Positions 1-10,866 of a stretch of 64,000 bases of DNA are shown here, piece after piece (within the stretch, counting starts at the first letter, position 1; each line of letters starts with the position of its first letter). The stretch is from Bolinopsis microptera. Taxonomy: Eukaryota; Ctenophora; Tentaculata; Lobata; Bolinopsidae. The stretch covers positions 7,543,726 to 7,607,725 of the forward strand of contig NC_087074.1 of assembly GCF_026151205.1 (NCBI RefSeq). Direction: 5' to 3'. A program made the position numbers and the translations under genes. Under the pieces are notes generated by a model, which was not told the origin of the DNA, made no database searches, and saw nothing but the letters and a program-made list of their open reading frames with translations.

Positions 1-135
1 GGATGAAGTAGAAATGTAGTCGAACTTCGCCAATACACGTGCGTGACTTTGCCAGCCGCGCGCGAATTTCGCGCCAAACTTCGCCAAACAAATGGATCAG
101 AAGATCAGGGTAATTTCGCCACACACAAATTTGAA

Positions 136-190
136 AACTTTATAGTATCAGTTGTGTGCATCTGATGCACACAACTGATATTATAAAGTT
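136..190. repeat. 55-bp near-perfect palindrome
   Basis: Two 27-bp arms, beginning AACTTTATAGTATCAGTTGT, pair with one mismatch around a single central T. It abuts a second palindrome at 189-241. Such one-base-spacer palindromes typically come from template switching or fold-back synthesis rather than from a normal transposon. Confidence 0.9.
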
Positions 191-241
191 GAGAATTTAG
201 TTAGCCATGATGCACTGCATCATGGCTAACTAAATTCTCAA
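189..241. repeat. 53-bp perfect palindrome
   Basis: Two 26-bp arms, starting TTGAGAATTTAGTTAGCC, are exact reverse complements separated by one C. It overlaps the end of the previous palindrome by two bases. It lies immediately before the open frame that continues into the Myb-like protein, and a stop codon at 231-233 falls inside it. Confidence 0.95.
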
Positions 242-713
242 GTATGAGTTTGACTCTGACTCCACCCTTGGGAGTCTAAAAGATACTGACCCCTCACCAG
301 ATGTAGAGGTAATAAACCTGGGCGAAGAGGAGCAAGAGTGCCCCAGCACTCCAGCAACAAGTTCGAGCATCGGTATCCCAGCAAGCTCAAAGAGGAAACC
401 CTCGTTGGAGGTAAAGAACGAGAGGCAGAGAAATTCTCCTACCTCATCATTTCAACCCAAGGCAACACATAGGGAAGAACTGTTGCAGGATCGGGCAGAA
501 GAGCTTCATCAAGCAAGAATGGGGATTCTGGCAATTCAGCAAATTGAGATGCAGCAAATGCAAATGCAGCAGGCTGAAAGGCACGAACTTTGGTTGGAGA
601 TTCTAAGGGTCCACAGGGACAACCTGGTACCAACGGCCACCTCTACCGATCTGCCTTTCTCGGCTGGCCTTCTCGCGGAGCTTGAGAATGGAGACATAAC
701 GGATTTATCGTAA
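234..713 (+). CDS. C-terminal part of a Myb/SANT-like Harbinger accessory protein
   Basis: The frame is open from 234 to the stop TAA at 714-716, giving about 160 residues with no convincing start codon, so it is probably a last exon or a truncated piece. The N-terminal half is acidic and Ser/Pro-rich (DSDST, GEEEQE). The C-terminal half is a charged, Gln-rich amphipathic helix (EELLQDRAEELHQARMG, then repeated QQ-M-Q). This tail is typical of the Myb/SANT-like DNA-binding partner proteins encoded beside Harbinger transposases. The Myb domain itself would lie upstream and is not seen. Its position inside a Harbinger-ended element supports the call. The palindrome just upstream may have disrupted the gene. 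The role is inferred from family resemblance only. Confidence 0.5.
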   Translation: MLKYEFDSDSTLGSLKDTDPSPDVEVINLGEEEQECPSTPATSSSIGIPASSKRKPSLEVKNERQRNSPTSSFQPKATHREELLQDRAEELHQARMGILAIQQIEMQQMQMQQAERHELWLEILRVHRDNLVPTATSTDLPFSAGLLAELENGDITDLS

Positions 714-1243
714 TTTTTATTATTTTTATTAAGATTGTTTTTAAACGCTACTACTACTTTTACTCTTGAAACACTATGGTTTTTCTTTGTTCCACACGGC
801 ACTAGTATATAATAAATAATAAACTTCAGATTTTAACGATTACATTTACTCATCAAACTATTTTAATTTTTGTGAGGGTCAAAAGTATCAAAACTCGTGT
901 CGGAAATATCAAACACATGATGTATATGTGTGACTGCTACGTATGTAAACTGTGAAAGTAATATTTTAAGTAGGAGGTCTGTAGTTTAAGGTTGATATAG
1001 GTGTACCTTAAAAATATCCGTTTTAAGTGTGAGTTTAAGTACCAACTTAAGCGTGAGTTGATTTGGTGAATACCAAATTTAAGGGATTTTAAGTGTCACC
1101 CTTAAAAATTAAGGGTGACACTTAATCGGGAATTTGGTGAATACCATTTTAATAAAGTTGCCACTTAAACTCCTTTTTAAGTCCGACCTCATACTTAAAA
1201 CGCTGTTTAAGTATGACCTAAAGGTTGGTGAATACGGGCCTAA

Positions 1244-2750
1244 GACTATAAATATCTAAAAAGTCAGTTTCACGAACTGAAGTATTATTTTTATTAGTAA
1301 TCATCTCTGGAGGATATATTTCACTTAAAACTCGTTCTAATAGACCAAAATCATATATAAGACCATGAAGATTATACTTTTCCGAGCCACCGTTGAGCCT
1401 GTATTGTTCTATGGCTGAGACCCATTGGATATCAGTTAGTTGCTGTCTGATAACTATAAGCGTATCAATGGCTGTTACAGTAGGCCCTCAACAGTTGAAT
1501 ACCATCCCCAATCCAACAGTGATGATTAGTCGAAGCATAATGAAACTAACCAAGTATTTAGCAAGACACAATGATGAACTGGCCGATCAAGCACTTTTTG
1601 GGATTCCCAGCATGAAATAACAGCACCTGTTTCAAAACAGTTAAAGTTAAAGATTAAACTTACCGTTGCCTAATTCTGAGAACATGGAACGCACACGTGC
1701 AAATATGATTTTACGCGCGAATTACCCAGAAACTGAAACTTAATGCTGAAAGAGAATCTAGATTGCGTCGCGCGGGGAATAATTTTGGTCACGTACATCA
1801 TTTTGTGTTCCCTTTTAAATACAATTACCAGTGCAGAGAGTGGTTTCAGAAACGCAAATTCAACTTGCAAAGATGAATTTACCTGGGAACGGTACCTCGC
1901 TCAGGCTTTTGTATTTATTAAGTTAAACACATTGATTTAACATTGAACATATTATGGCGATTAAAAATATGCCTATAGCAGATAGGGCGGAATGACAGGT
2001 TCAGCAACGCCCAGGAATTACAAGCAGCAAATTCTGCTACTGCTAGTGCAATCAAGGAGAATCAAAGCAAATATTATAGTGGTACCGTATGGCATGTCCA
2101 TTCTGGGTCAGCGTTGTATAGGTTGCATGGATAAGTCCCTGCTTGCTGTTGGCGTTGATGCGGTGATGCTAGCTGGAACAATTGTCGGAGAACTCTTTGG
2201 CTTCGTACTCTCTTCACTTCTTTCTCCGCACAAAACTGTTTAATCCGTGGGAGGCCCTGTTATTCAAATAAAGTTCTGAACCGTCAATCAAGCGTTTAGT
2301 TCTAAAACTGGTTATGGAAATTGTAGTTTTGTAGCTTTTCTCATAACTATCGTCCTATCGAACTGATGATCAATAAACATCACGCGGTTTGCTACAATTA
2401 AGTTGATATAAGGGGTCGTTTACATATCAGCAGAGGGGTCTTCCAAATTGCAAATGATTACGATTGACCATATGATATTGTAATTTTGGCACAATAGCAC
2501 AATACTAATAGCGATACCCGGATTTAACATTTAAACAATTTGTAATCGTATTGCCATGCAGTGTTTGTGTAACTCAAGTTAGTAATCGCTTTTCTTGTCA
2601 AAAAGTTAATATTTATTTCCTTCGATGGTAAATTATTTTGTCCTAAATTCATTTATTTTCTAATAATATAAAATTGGTTTAAGACCAATACAATGTCAAT
2701 AAGTCATGTGGCATGTAAGGCGCCAAAGACAAATTGCTAAAAGGCGCGGC
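1244..2750. other. Unassigned stretch, no supported gene
   Basis: Short open frames at 1393-1620, 1743-1940 and 1992-2243 resemble no family I recognise. They lack consistent splice structure, although the last is moderately hydrophobic. The rest is AT-rich and featureless. Confidence 0.5.
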
Positions 2751-3010
2751 GCAACTGCTGAAAACTGCTACAAACTGCCACTAACTGCCACTAACTGCTA
2801 CAAACTGCCACTAACTGCTACAAACTGCCACTAACTGCTGCAAACGGCGCGCGCAGTGCGTGGGCGCGATTGTAGCAGTTAGTGGCAGTTAGTGGCAGTT
2901 AGTGGCAGTTTGTAGCAGTTAGTGGCAGTTAGTAGCAGTTAGTGGCAGTTTGTGGCAGTTAGTGGCAGTTAGTAGCAGTTAGTGGCAGTTTCTTTGCACT
3001 TAGCTCCTCC
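2751..3010. mobile_element. Foldback element made of decamer repeats (copy 1)
   Basis: Nine decamers of consensus AACTGCYRCW run left to right from 2751. They are followed by a CG-rich centre (GGCGCGCGCAGTGCGTGGGCGCG) and about 13 decamers in the opposite orientation. The right end reads TTTGCACTTAGCTCCTCC and matches the terminus of the second copy at 4313-4476. The left terminus is eroded. There is no coding capacity. The structure matches foldback (FB-type) elements, whose inverted arms are themselves tandem repeats; which transposase moved it is unknown. Confidence 0.7.
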
Positions 3011-3026
3011 TGTGCTGTGACGTACC

Positions 3027-3342
3027 CTTGTAGCGCGATGCAATACTGGGTCGCGCGCGCATCAAATAATGATTCTCGCACACTCAATAAGGCTTCTCAC
3101 AGCTAGATCGGCGAAATGCACCACTGTGCCTCACCGAGCTGCGAATGATTGACATCGTGAATCAAAACGTACGCGCGCAACCAATTACAAGGCCAGAATT
3201 TGATCACGCTCAAAGTGAGCGTTAATTGACGATGTCAATTCATGGCAGCTCAGCGCGGCTCAGTAGCGCATTTCGCCGATCTAGCTGTGAGAAGCCTTAT
3301 TGAGTGCGCGGCGCGGCACAGTAACGCATCGCGCTACAAAGT
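3027..3342. mobile_element. Inverted-repeat (MITE-like) element, about 315 bp
   Basis: The outer arm TTGTAGCGCGATGCAATACTG near 3028 is inverted at about 3320-3342 with few mismatches. A longer inner arm (3077-3160), containing CTCAATAAGGCTTCTCACAG, is inverted at 3228-3310 at roughly 85 percent identity by eye. No open frame and no clear target duplication are visible. It is a non-autonomous inverted-repeat element of unknown family, directly next to the decamer foldback element. Confidence 0.6.
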
Positions 3343-3462
3343 GAGCGCTGTACTCTAAAACACGCGTTTACGATTGGCCAAAACTGCGCCACGTGATATA
3401 TTTTTAGCCAATTAGGACGTCAGAATTGCATCATCTGAGATGACACACATATCATATTATTT

Positions 3463-3825
3463 CGAGAAGAAAGCGGCGCGCGCTACTTCGAAGAAATTTA
3501 GACGAGTAACATCCGCGTCAAATGAAAAAAGCGCCACAAACAGGGAGTGGCGCGTTAAATAAATTAAAATTGTTCGCTTTTTTGTTGTAGCTAGATGAAC
3601 TAGACGATCAACCGCGCGCATCAAATATTACTGGGCGGCGCTCAGCCTGTAATTTCGTTGCAGCTTTATTTAGCAGCTTTATGTTTATAAAATTATAGCC
3701 TGGGATGTACTATACAGAAAAATCAAATAATGTTTTTTTGTGCAATCGTATAGTTGACGGATATTACTTTCGCTCTTCTAAATTTCTTCAAAGTTGAAAG
3801 AAGCGCGCGCTGCTTTCTTTTCGAA
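3463..3825. repeat. Diverged inverted repeat with CGCG-rich arms
   Basis: GAGAAGAAAGCGGCGCGCGC at 3463 and following is inverted as GCGCGCGCTGCTTTCTTTTC near 3805. Both are flanked by forms of the sequence AAATTTCTTC. The arms are GC-rich in an otherwise AT-rich context. A further diverged direct repeat of about 45 bp (3867-3912 and 4107-4151, around ATCACCCGTTAACG / ATCACCTGTTAAAT) follows. This looks like an old, nested repeat cluster. Confidence 0.45.
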
Positions 3826-4312
3826 GTATTTGTAGGTTTATGTTCTACCAGGGCGCGCGCCGAGTTGGAACAAATATTCTACAAGTATCACCCGTTAACG
3901 AAATATTAGCTCGATGGCCTGAGCTCTGCAAGTGCTACGAAGCTGCGCGCAGCTGATTAGTTAGACTTTATTTGAAGTACATCGTAGGTTCATAACGCGT
4001 ATCAAGACGTGCGCTGGAACAGACTTGTCGACGGTCTTGGAATATAATATTTGGTCAAATATATATAATATTAGGAACAAATATAATATATTCACTATTT
4101 TAAACAAATATTTTACGAGTACAGTATCACCTGTTAAATTTTATTTAGCTTCCTCATTTACAATTTATTGCTCACTTCCAGCTTCTTAAATGTTAAAGCT
4201 TGAAATTAGCACGCGCACAAATTTTTTTTGTTTAACTGAGAAATAAAACATATAATAATTTTTGATTTTCTGAGCGTACTGAAGATGAAAACTATACTTA
4301 ATGCACATAACA

Positions 4313-4476
4313 GGGAGATTAAAGTGCAAAGAAACTGCTGCTAACTGCTGCTGCTAACTGCTGCTGACTGCTGCTAACTGCTGCTATCGCGCGCGCGCGC
4401 GCCATTTGCAGCAGTTAGCAGCAGTTACTAGCAGTTAGCAGCAGTCAGCAGCAGTTTATTTGCACTTTAGTCTCCC
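4313..4476. mobile_element. Foldback element made of decamer repeats (copy 2)
   Basis: The termini are GGGAGATTAAAGTGCAAAG on the left and its near-exact inverse ending CTTTAGTCTCCC on the right. Inside, AACTGCTGCT decamers face each other across an alternating CG core (ATCGCGCGCGCGCGCGCCAT). The terminus and the decamer match copy 1 at 2751-3010, so these form a family. The whole element is only about 164 bp and has no gene. I see no clear target duplication. Confidence 0.75.
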
Positions 4477-6170
4477 TATGAATGATGTTTTTATTGATCG
4501 TGAAACTTATGATAATTTTATTATTTACTGACTATTTACCAGTGTTGTGTGAAGCATGTAGGGCTAGTAATGTAATGCATCAGTGGTATATAGTAAGTGA
4601 GGGATTATATATATATATATAAATAATTCTATGTTCACCATTCATGTTAGGAAAAAAAATTTTTTGTATCATGTATTGCTTAAGATCACAGTATAAATGT
4701 AGATGTATGTAGCTCTGCTGTCTGCACTGCCTTTGCATGCAGCGCCTGTCAGGTATATAATCAAGAAAACAACAAACTTTCAAGATTGAAAAAATTGATG
4801 TTTGTCAGTTTGTGGATAACCTGCGACATTGTTCCTAGGGATTCACTTAAGTACTACATTTATTGTGATTCCTTTCTGTCTTCCATCCATGTCACTCATT
4901 TTAGAAATAGCAGATTACATATTTTGCTTATTTGTTGCACTTTTAATTAGTATTTAAAGCAAGTGAATCATGTTGCATGTGCCTAATAAGTGATACTGTT
5001 GTTACTTTTGACTATGATAAATGTCATGAAATTACAATTTTTGATTGATGTATTAGTTACATGGAGGTTACTATACACCACATTAAGCTTTACAGCTCTA
5101 ATCATCTAACTTTGCTGCTTAACTCGTCAGTAGCAGAAAATCAGTACAGACGCACCCAGCTTCGTCCTTTTGAGGAGGTAGAAAGTTTTAAAATAAATGA
5201 CACATTCCAGAGTAAAATCATGGGACACCCATCATTTGGCTATGATTAAGATGCACATCTTTATAGTACAATACGTGTACAATGTTACTGATCCAAATTA
5301 CTATTCCTCATCCCCTGATTGTTACACCACTGCCTCATGTTTGGTCATTTCACCACCTTGCACAGATCTTATTGCTGTGAGGTGTATTGGAAAAAATATG
5401 CTAGAGAGCTGTTTCAGCTTACTTTTGTTTATTCTGATTGCATCATGGGAAGCCAAAAGTAGCTAAACACCATGGATGATGCTACAGAGTTACAGGCACA
5501 AGATTGTAACCTTTTCCAATCTGTTACTCAATGGTATAACTTTTAATAGATATAATCAGGTTTTTATGACTTTTGATTGTTGTTCATATTTTTCTGATGA
5601 TTTGGATTGCAATACATGTCACTTGTCGAACAAATTTTAATAATAGTTTATCTATTCAACAAACTTTTAACAGTCAGTTTGATTTTTTAACGAAGTTTGT
5701 AATTATTTGGTTTTATTGCAGGCATTTTTTGTAAATCTGCAATAAATTCAATCTATCTCCGTTCTTGATTTGCTCAGAACCTGTATAATCTCTATCAGGG
5801 GTTACAGAGGTTCCAGAACTCTTACACCCACTGCAACAAATGATTTGGACCTCAACCTAATCAACACTCCTAGTACTTCTTAAAAGGTCAGGGAGTGCTT
5901 GTTGGGTGAGGATCTGAATTGCTTGTTGTAGTGATGTCAGTTTGTAAATATGGTGAACTCTATTTTTAATTTACCAATTCGTAAATTGTTAAGGTTTTTT
6001 TTCTACCCTGGTTTTTAAAACTTTCTACCGTTTTATTGCATTTATTGTATTAGTTTTTATTTTTCAAAGGTGTCCAAACTTATAGCAGGACATTTTTTGA
6101 AAACATTTTTCTTTTATATAACTTTTTAATCTATCTCTGTGTTACTTACTGATAAGATTTTCCATTCAGC
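4477..6170. other. Upstream region of TENT5
   Basis: Short open frames at 5061-5249 and 5197-5466 resemble nothing I recognise. The stretch ends in a splice-acceptor-like run, TTTTCCATTCAG, at 6158-6169, one base before the TENT5 start codon. A 5' untranslated exon could therefore lie here, or the site may receive a spliced leader. I see no clear TATA box and cannot place the promoter. Confidence 0.45.
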
Positions 6171-9100
6171 ATGTCATTTTCGTTAAAAGCATTAGAATAT
6201 GAGCAAGTCGAGAGATTAGTAGGACTCCTGAACAAACAGCTCCCTCTACATGGATGTGGAAACTTCCCCACCCTGGAGGTATGTTTACTTTTAACAGTTA
6301 ATTGTAATTGAGCTACCAAATGTGGCCTTAGTTGCAGAATGTTTAACAGTTTGCAGTTTATTATATGCAGCCACAGCCTACAATCTGAAATAGAACATAT
6401 TACTTGCAGGTATAGTAGTAGACGATAGGTTAGTTATTAAGATATAATGTAGTCAAGTGTAAAGGCTTCTGTTGCTTTCGTAAAGACCACCTTTAATGGT
6501 TCATAACTATTAAGAATTTATTCAATTTTACGATTATTTGCTTAGGTATGGGATTTGTAAGAGCTGCAGATTAAAGCTCCAGTCCTTTTTTTTTTGTACA
6601 ACATTATATAACCACTAACCAGAGCATGACATCATTTTAAATATGGTAGTTCAACAGTTTAGTCCATCTAAACTTAATAGTATTACTTCACTTTGCCGGC
6701 AGCTTTAGTTTCTTGAAGCAATGTAATGATTAGATCCATTATTAAAACAATTTAAAATACTCGCTTCTTAATGGGATTCAGAGAGTTCAGGAGCGGAAGC
6801 TTTTGTGCCAAGCTTTTGTATAAATGCAGGTACATGCAATTTTACCCCTCTAAAATCAATGACGTCAAATACTGGTTTATTCAAAGACCTAAGTGGTCGA
6901 GTCTAACATTAAGTCACGTTTGACAGGGTATTTTTCGTTTCCAGACAATCTCAGATTAGAGGAACCTGTAGCTCTGTCTTGACATCCCTGATTTTCAGGT
7001 TACCCTGGAAGCAATGGTAAGAGCTGTCAAGTCCTCCCTACAAGAACAAGGTGTAGAATTAAGAGATGTCAGGTTAAACGGATCCGCAGCAAGCTACGTG
7101 GTGGCAGACTCAAACATTGACACTTACAACGATGTGGATCTTATTTTCGGAGTCAATTTGGATGAAGCAGATAGTTTCAAGCGTGTTAAGGAGGCTGTTG
7201 GAGAGAGTCTATTGAAACTTCTTCCTGAGCAGGTAACTCTCATAACACCCATCTTGTAACACCCGCTACAATCTGTCAGGAAGATCGCGTCATGATTGCT
7301 AAGTCCATCTAAACATTATCTTGACAGTTCAATCTTTTTACTAGCACGTAATCCTTGTAGGTGTCCAAAATGCGACTGAGATCCAAGATGATGGTTGACG
7401 CGTATGTGAACAAAATGGTAAAGGTGGCCCAAGGGAACGACTGTTGGTCTCTCATGTCTCTACATAACGAGGGGGGCTGCAATGTTGAACTCAAGTGAGA
7501 TTTTTAAAGTTTACTAACGTTTTCACTTTTTATCCGTGCTCTTAGGTTTTAACCGAAATTAATCGGCCCTTGTACTGCTAACACTTAAAAGATTGTCTGA
7601 TTTATGATTTTCCACAAGAACAATGTTTTCCTAAAAGAACAATGTTGTGACTTTGCCATTTCCCTGCACACAGGACTTACTGTCTTACTCTCAAAATCAT
7701 TGTATGTGATACGATAATTGACTAATGACTATTCTACCATTGTTCTGAGAATTAAATTCGAAAATAACCAGTGTGACGCGAAAATATATTGTGTTTTGTA
7801 CAGTAACCCGTCGCTGTAATTTAATAATTCATATCATTGTAGCTACTGTTCATTCCACGTGATGTATTTATATTATAAGAAACCGTAAATAATGGTTACA
7901 ATATGATAAAGTTGGGGAAAATGACGGGTAAAATGACGAGTAAAATGACGGGTATCACTATGACCAGTATGACTGATAGTATAAATCCTCTGCCTAGTGT
8001 ACAAATGAGTTGCGAGCTCGTTCTCAATAGGGTTATTAGTTGTAATTAGTTGTAATTAGCGCTAACACGGGCAAACATGTCAACTCAGCATGTAAACAAG
8101 CAATCTCTCCACGCTCATAAGTATTATAGATATACTAGGTTAAGATACTGAAAGTAAAAAACTACCTACTCTCATAGTACTCTCTAAGCTTTATTTAACA
8201 TGACCAGCGTCAGTACTCAGTACCCAATGGAATGTCTTCTTCTCTCAACCAATAGGAACAGTAGTTGGCAGAGTGCCAAGTGATTAGCACAACAGTTATT
8301 TGTAAATTGGTGTTTATGAAGGGCTTCTGAACTACTTGTCGAGTAACCCTGCAAATTACCTGTGTAGTAACCTAACAAATAACCCCAGGTTTGTAGATAA
8401 GATGAGGAGACAGTTTGAGTTCTCCGTGGACAGTTTCCAGATTTACCTGGACCCCCTCCTCTACTACCAGACCCACTCTACCGTGGACATGTCCAAAACT
8501 TTCTACCCCACAGTGTACGGAGTCAGCTTGTATGGAGATTTCGAGGAAGCGGTGTGTAACTTTACTTAATACATTGGACAGTCTGTTTACTGCGTGCGAA
8601 TAGAGGCATAAATATTAAATATATGGTGTGAAGTATTATAATATTATACGCATATTATTTGGCGAGAATTAATAAAGTTTCCTTAAACCTTACTTCCTGT
8701 GTAATGTGTAAGTCTAATGTACAATGTTTTACAGGCAGGGCACTTGAAGGAGCACTGGATAGACACGATCCAACCAGAGGAGATCCGAGGAGGAGGACTC
8801 CTCAAGTACGCCAGGCTCCTTGCTTCAGGGTACAAACCTCTCTACCCTGCCAAACTGGCCAGGATGGAACGGTACATGTGCAGCCGGTTCTTCATTGACT
8901 TCCCTGACATCGACAAACAAGGTTTGTTACTCGACAAATATGTGAACTTTTAAAGAGCTGTTTACTGCGCTGCACTTATGTGCAAACTGGGAAATTCTTA
9001 GGCAACAATTCGGCTCCTTTTTTGTTCAATAGCAGCGAATATTCGGCAAAATTGAGTTTAACTTTTCAAGCCCCTGTTGTTAGCTTAACTTGCCCCCTCT

Positions 9101-10866
9101 CAGGTGAAGTGATAGAGAAGTACCTGGTGGGGCACTGCAGTGCGAGTCGTGGCACAGTGGAGTGTGCACGTGCACGCTACACATACCTCATGGTGCTACA
9201 CCGCGTCATCGAGCAAAGCACCGTGAGTTACGCTTATTACGAGTTATACTTATGTTTTACGTGTTACACTTATGTTTTACGTGTTACACTTATGTTTTAC
9301 CTCTCTTTTATGTAATGTCGACAACAAATCTAGGCGACTTGTAGATTAGTGTGCTGCCAAAACTACAATAGCTAATCTGTGGGTAATAAGAATCCAGTAG
9401 AGCAGTAGAACAGTGATAGTGTACTTTAATTGTGTACTCTTCTTTACAGACCATGTTCTATACAATGCTGCTGTACACGTGTTGCAGTGCAATAAGGCTA
9501 TACACTGCCTCCCCACGCTTCTCTCATTGTGAAACCTAATGTGTAGGCTCATTTCTCTGGGCATCGATGGAGAATCTTCTCGGAAATATTATCTAAGTTC
9601 AAACACAAGGATTTATTATTTGTGTTAAGGCAGCAAGCTGGTATGGTTGAACGAGCTTCCCTCTTTCCCTGTTCTAATAATAAAATAATCAGTTATCAAT
9701 AAACAGGCTCCACCAGTACAGCAGTAAGGCTCGATAATGCTGTCAATTAGATTAGCATGTCAAGACAGCACGCAGCCACGGTATTACCATACTTGGGCAT
9801 ATTGTAGCCGTATTTAGGCTGCATCCCACTTATTGTATTAGGTGCGCGTACTTACCAACTGTCACTATACCTTTAACTAATCTTTACACTGGTAATAATG
9901 GTTATAGCAGCAAATACACAGCATGTGTATTTGCTGGTTACTCTGACTTTTTTTGGATAATTTTCACATGTTAAGATCTTATATTGGGACGTGAAATTCA
10001 ACACCTTGTGAGATAACCTAAGATTCCGGATTCGCTTCACCAGTAAACTGCAGTAATAATGCGGGTAATTATTGAAAATTTGCAGGTTTTTGTCAAATAA
10101 TTAATTAACCTGGTCCTGATAAGCGAGGCAAAGTAATTTAATTCGTAAAAAATAATCGCCTTGAAGGAGAAGTTTCTAATAAGATTAAGGGTCCCGGACT
10201 TTCAACCATATTTAGACATTACAGTGAGCATATTTGGGCATGAAATTAGGAGCAGTGCAGTGGCACACGACAGCCTGCGAACTGAAATCTGCACTGCAAT
10301 TCTGCAACTTAAGACCTAAGATAATAATATTATGCATCTAGACGCAAGTGCTGGGAAGTGCTGTGCAGTTGTCCGCTTATCAACAGGAGAACTAAGGACA
10401 CAATTAAAAAGTAGCACTGATAAACAAACTCCTTCCCGGATATTATTTGGTACTAATCCGGGGCAGGAACCTTGTCTGGGTTTTTATTGTTTTAATCAGT
10501 TGGTTTAAATAATCTAAGTAACCCTGACTCTGCCTGGTTTATTTAACCTAAATAACCCTGCCTCAGGTGTGTCTGATGAGCCACGAGCGACGACAGACCC
10601 TGCGGTTCATCACTCAGGCCGCGTGTGCATGTCTGAAGCAAGCGAACGCCAACTCCACCAGCCCCTCCAGCATGAGCAGCTCCTCCTCCTCCTCTGCATG
10701 CAGTTCTCCCGTCAAGAACCTTAACTTCAGGTCCAGGCGGCACTACAACAGCAACAACAGGGACTATAAGACGTGTTACCAAGGTAACAAAGACTATAAG
10801 AGTCGCATATCACCCACGGCCCTCCCCTTCATCCCCGGCCAGCTCCTGTACAGATGTCAGAGTTAG
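6171..10866 (+). CDS. TENT5: Terminal nucleotidyltransferase 5 (FAM46 family), complete, seven exons
   Basis: Coding exons are 6171-6278, 6999-7232, 7361-7494, 8389-8551, 8735-8921, 9104-9222 and 10567-10866. All are bounded by GT-AG, keep frame throughout, and give 414 residues. TENT5 proteins are non-canonical cytoplasmic poly(A) polymerases that lengthen mRNA tails. The nucleotidyltransferase signature is intact: NGSAAS (about 63-68) and DVDLIF with the paired aspartates D81 and D83. E157 in NVELK is the likely third carboxylate. Further family blocks are [43 protein letters not shown] and [12 protein letters not shown]. The C-terminal tail is Ser- and Asn-rich and variable, as in the family. 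The start was chosen because the next family block (FPTLE) follows at residues 32-36. An AG one base before the ATG suggests a spliced 5' end. I cannot tell which vertebrate paralogue (A-D) it corresponds to; a pre-duplication single gene is likely. Confidence 0.93.
9241..9300 (+). repeat. 20-bp tandem repeat, three copies
   Basis: ACTTATGTTTTACGTGTTAC is repeated about three times in the sixth intron of TENT5, just after the donor site at 9223. Confidence 0.85.

Larger units (their letters stand above)
1..1240 (+). mobile_element. PIF/Harbinger DNA transposon, right part
   Basis: The right terminus reads GGTTGGTGAATACGGGCC and is followed by TAA at 1241-1243, which is the kind of 3-bp TTA/TAA target site used by Harbinger elements. 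The core TTGGTGAATACC also occurs near 1060 and 1135 as subterminal repeats. A perfect 17-bp-arm hairpin (1089-1105 with 1109-1125) lies between them. The element carries the C-terminal part of a Myb-like accessory protein (234-713). The left terminus and any transposase lie before position 1, so the element is cut by the window edge. Assignment to Harbinger rests on the terminus, the TAA and the accessory protein; no DDE transposase is visible. Confidence 0.6.

Noticed and set aside
1992-2243. 83-codon frame with hydrophobic C-terminus
   Set aside because: No family resemblance, no flanking splice logic and composition like its surroundings.
8980-9344. Frames of 111 and 60 codons within TENT5
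   Set aside because: They run from intron into exon 6 and into a 20-bp repeat; the spliced frame with the conserved family sequence is different.
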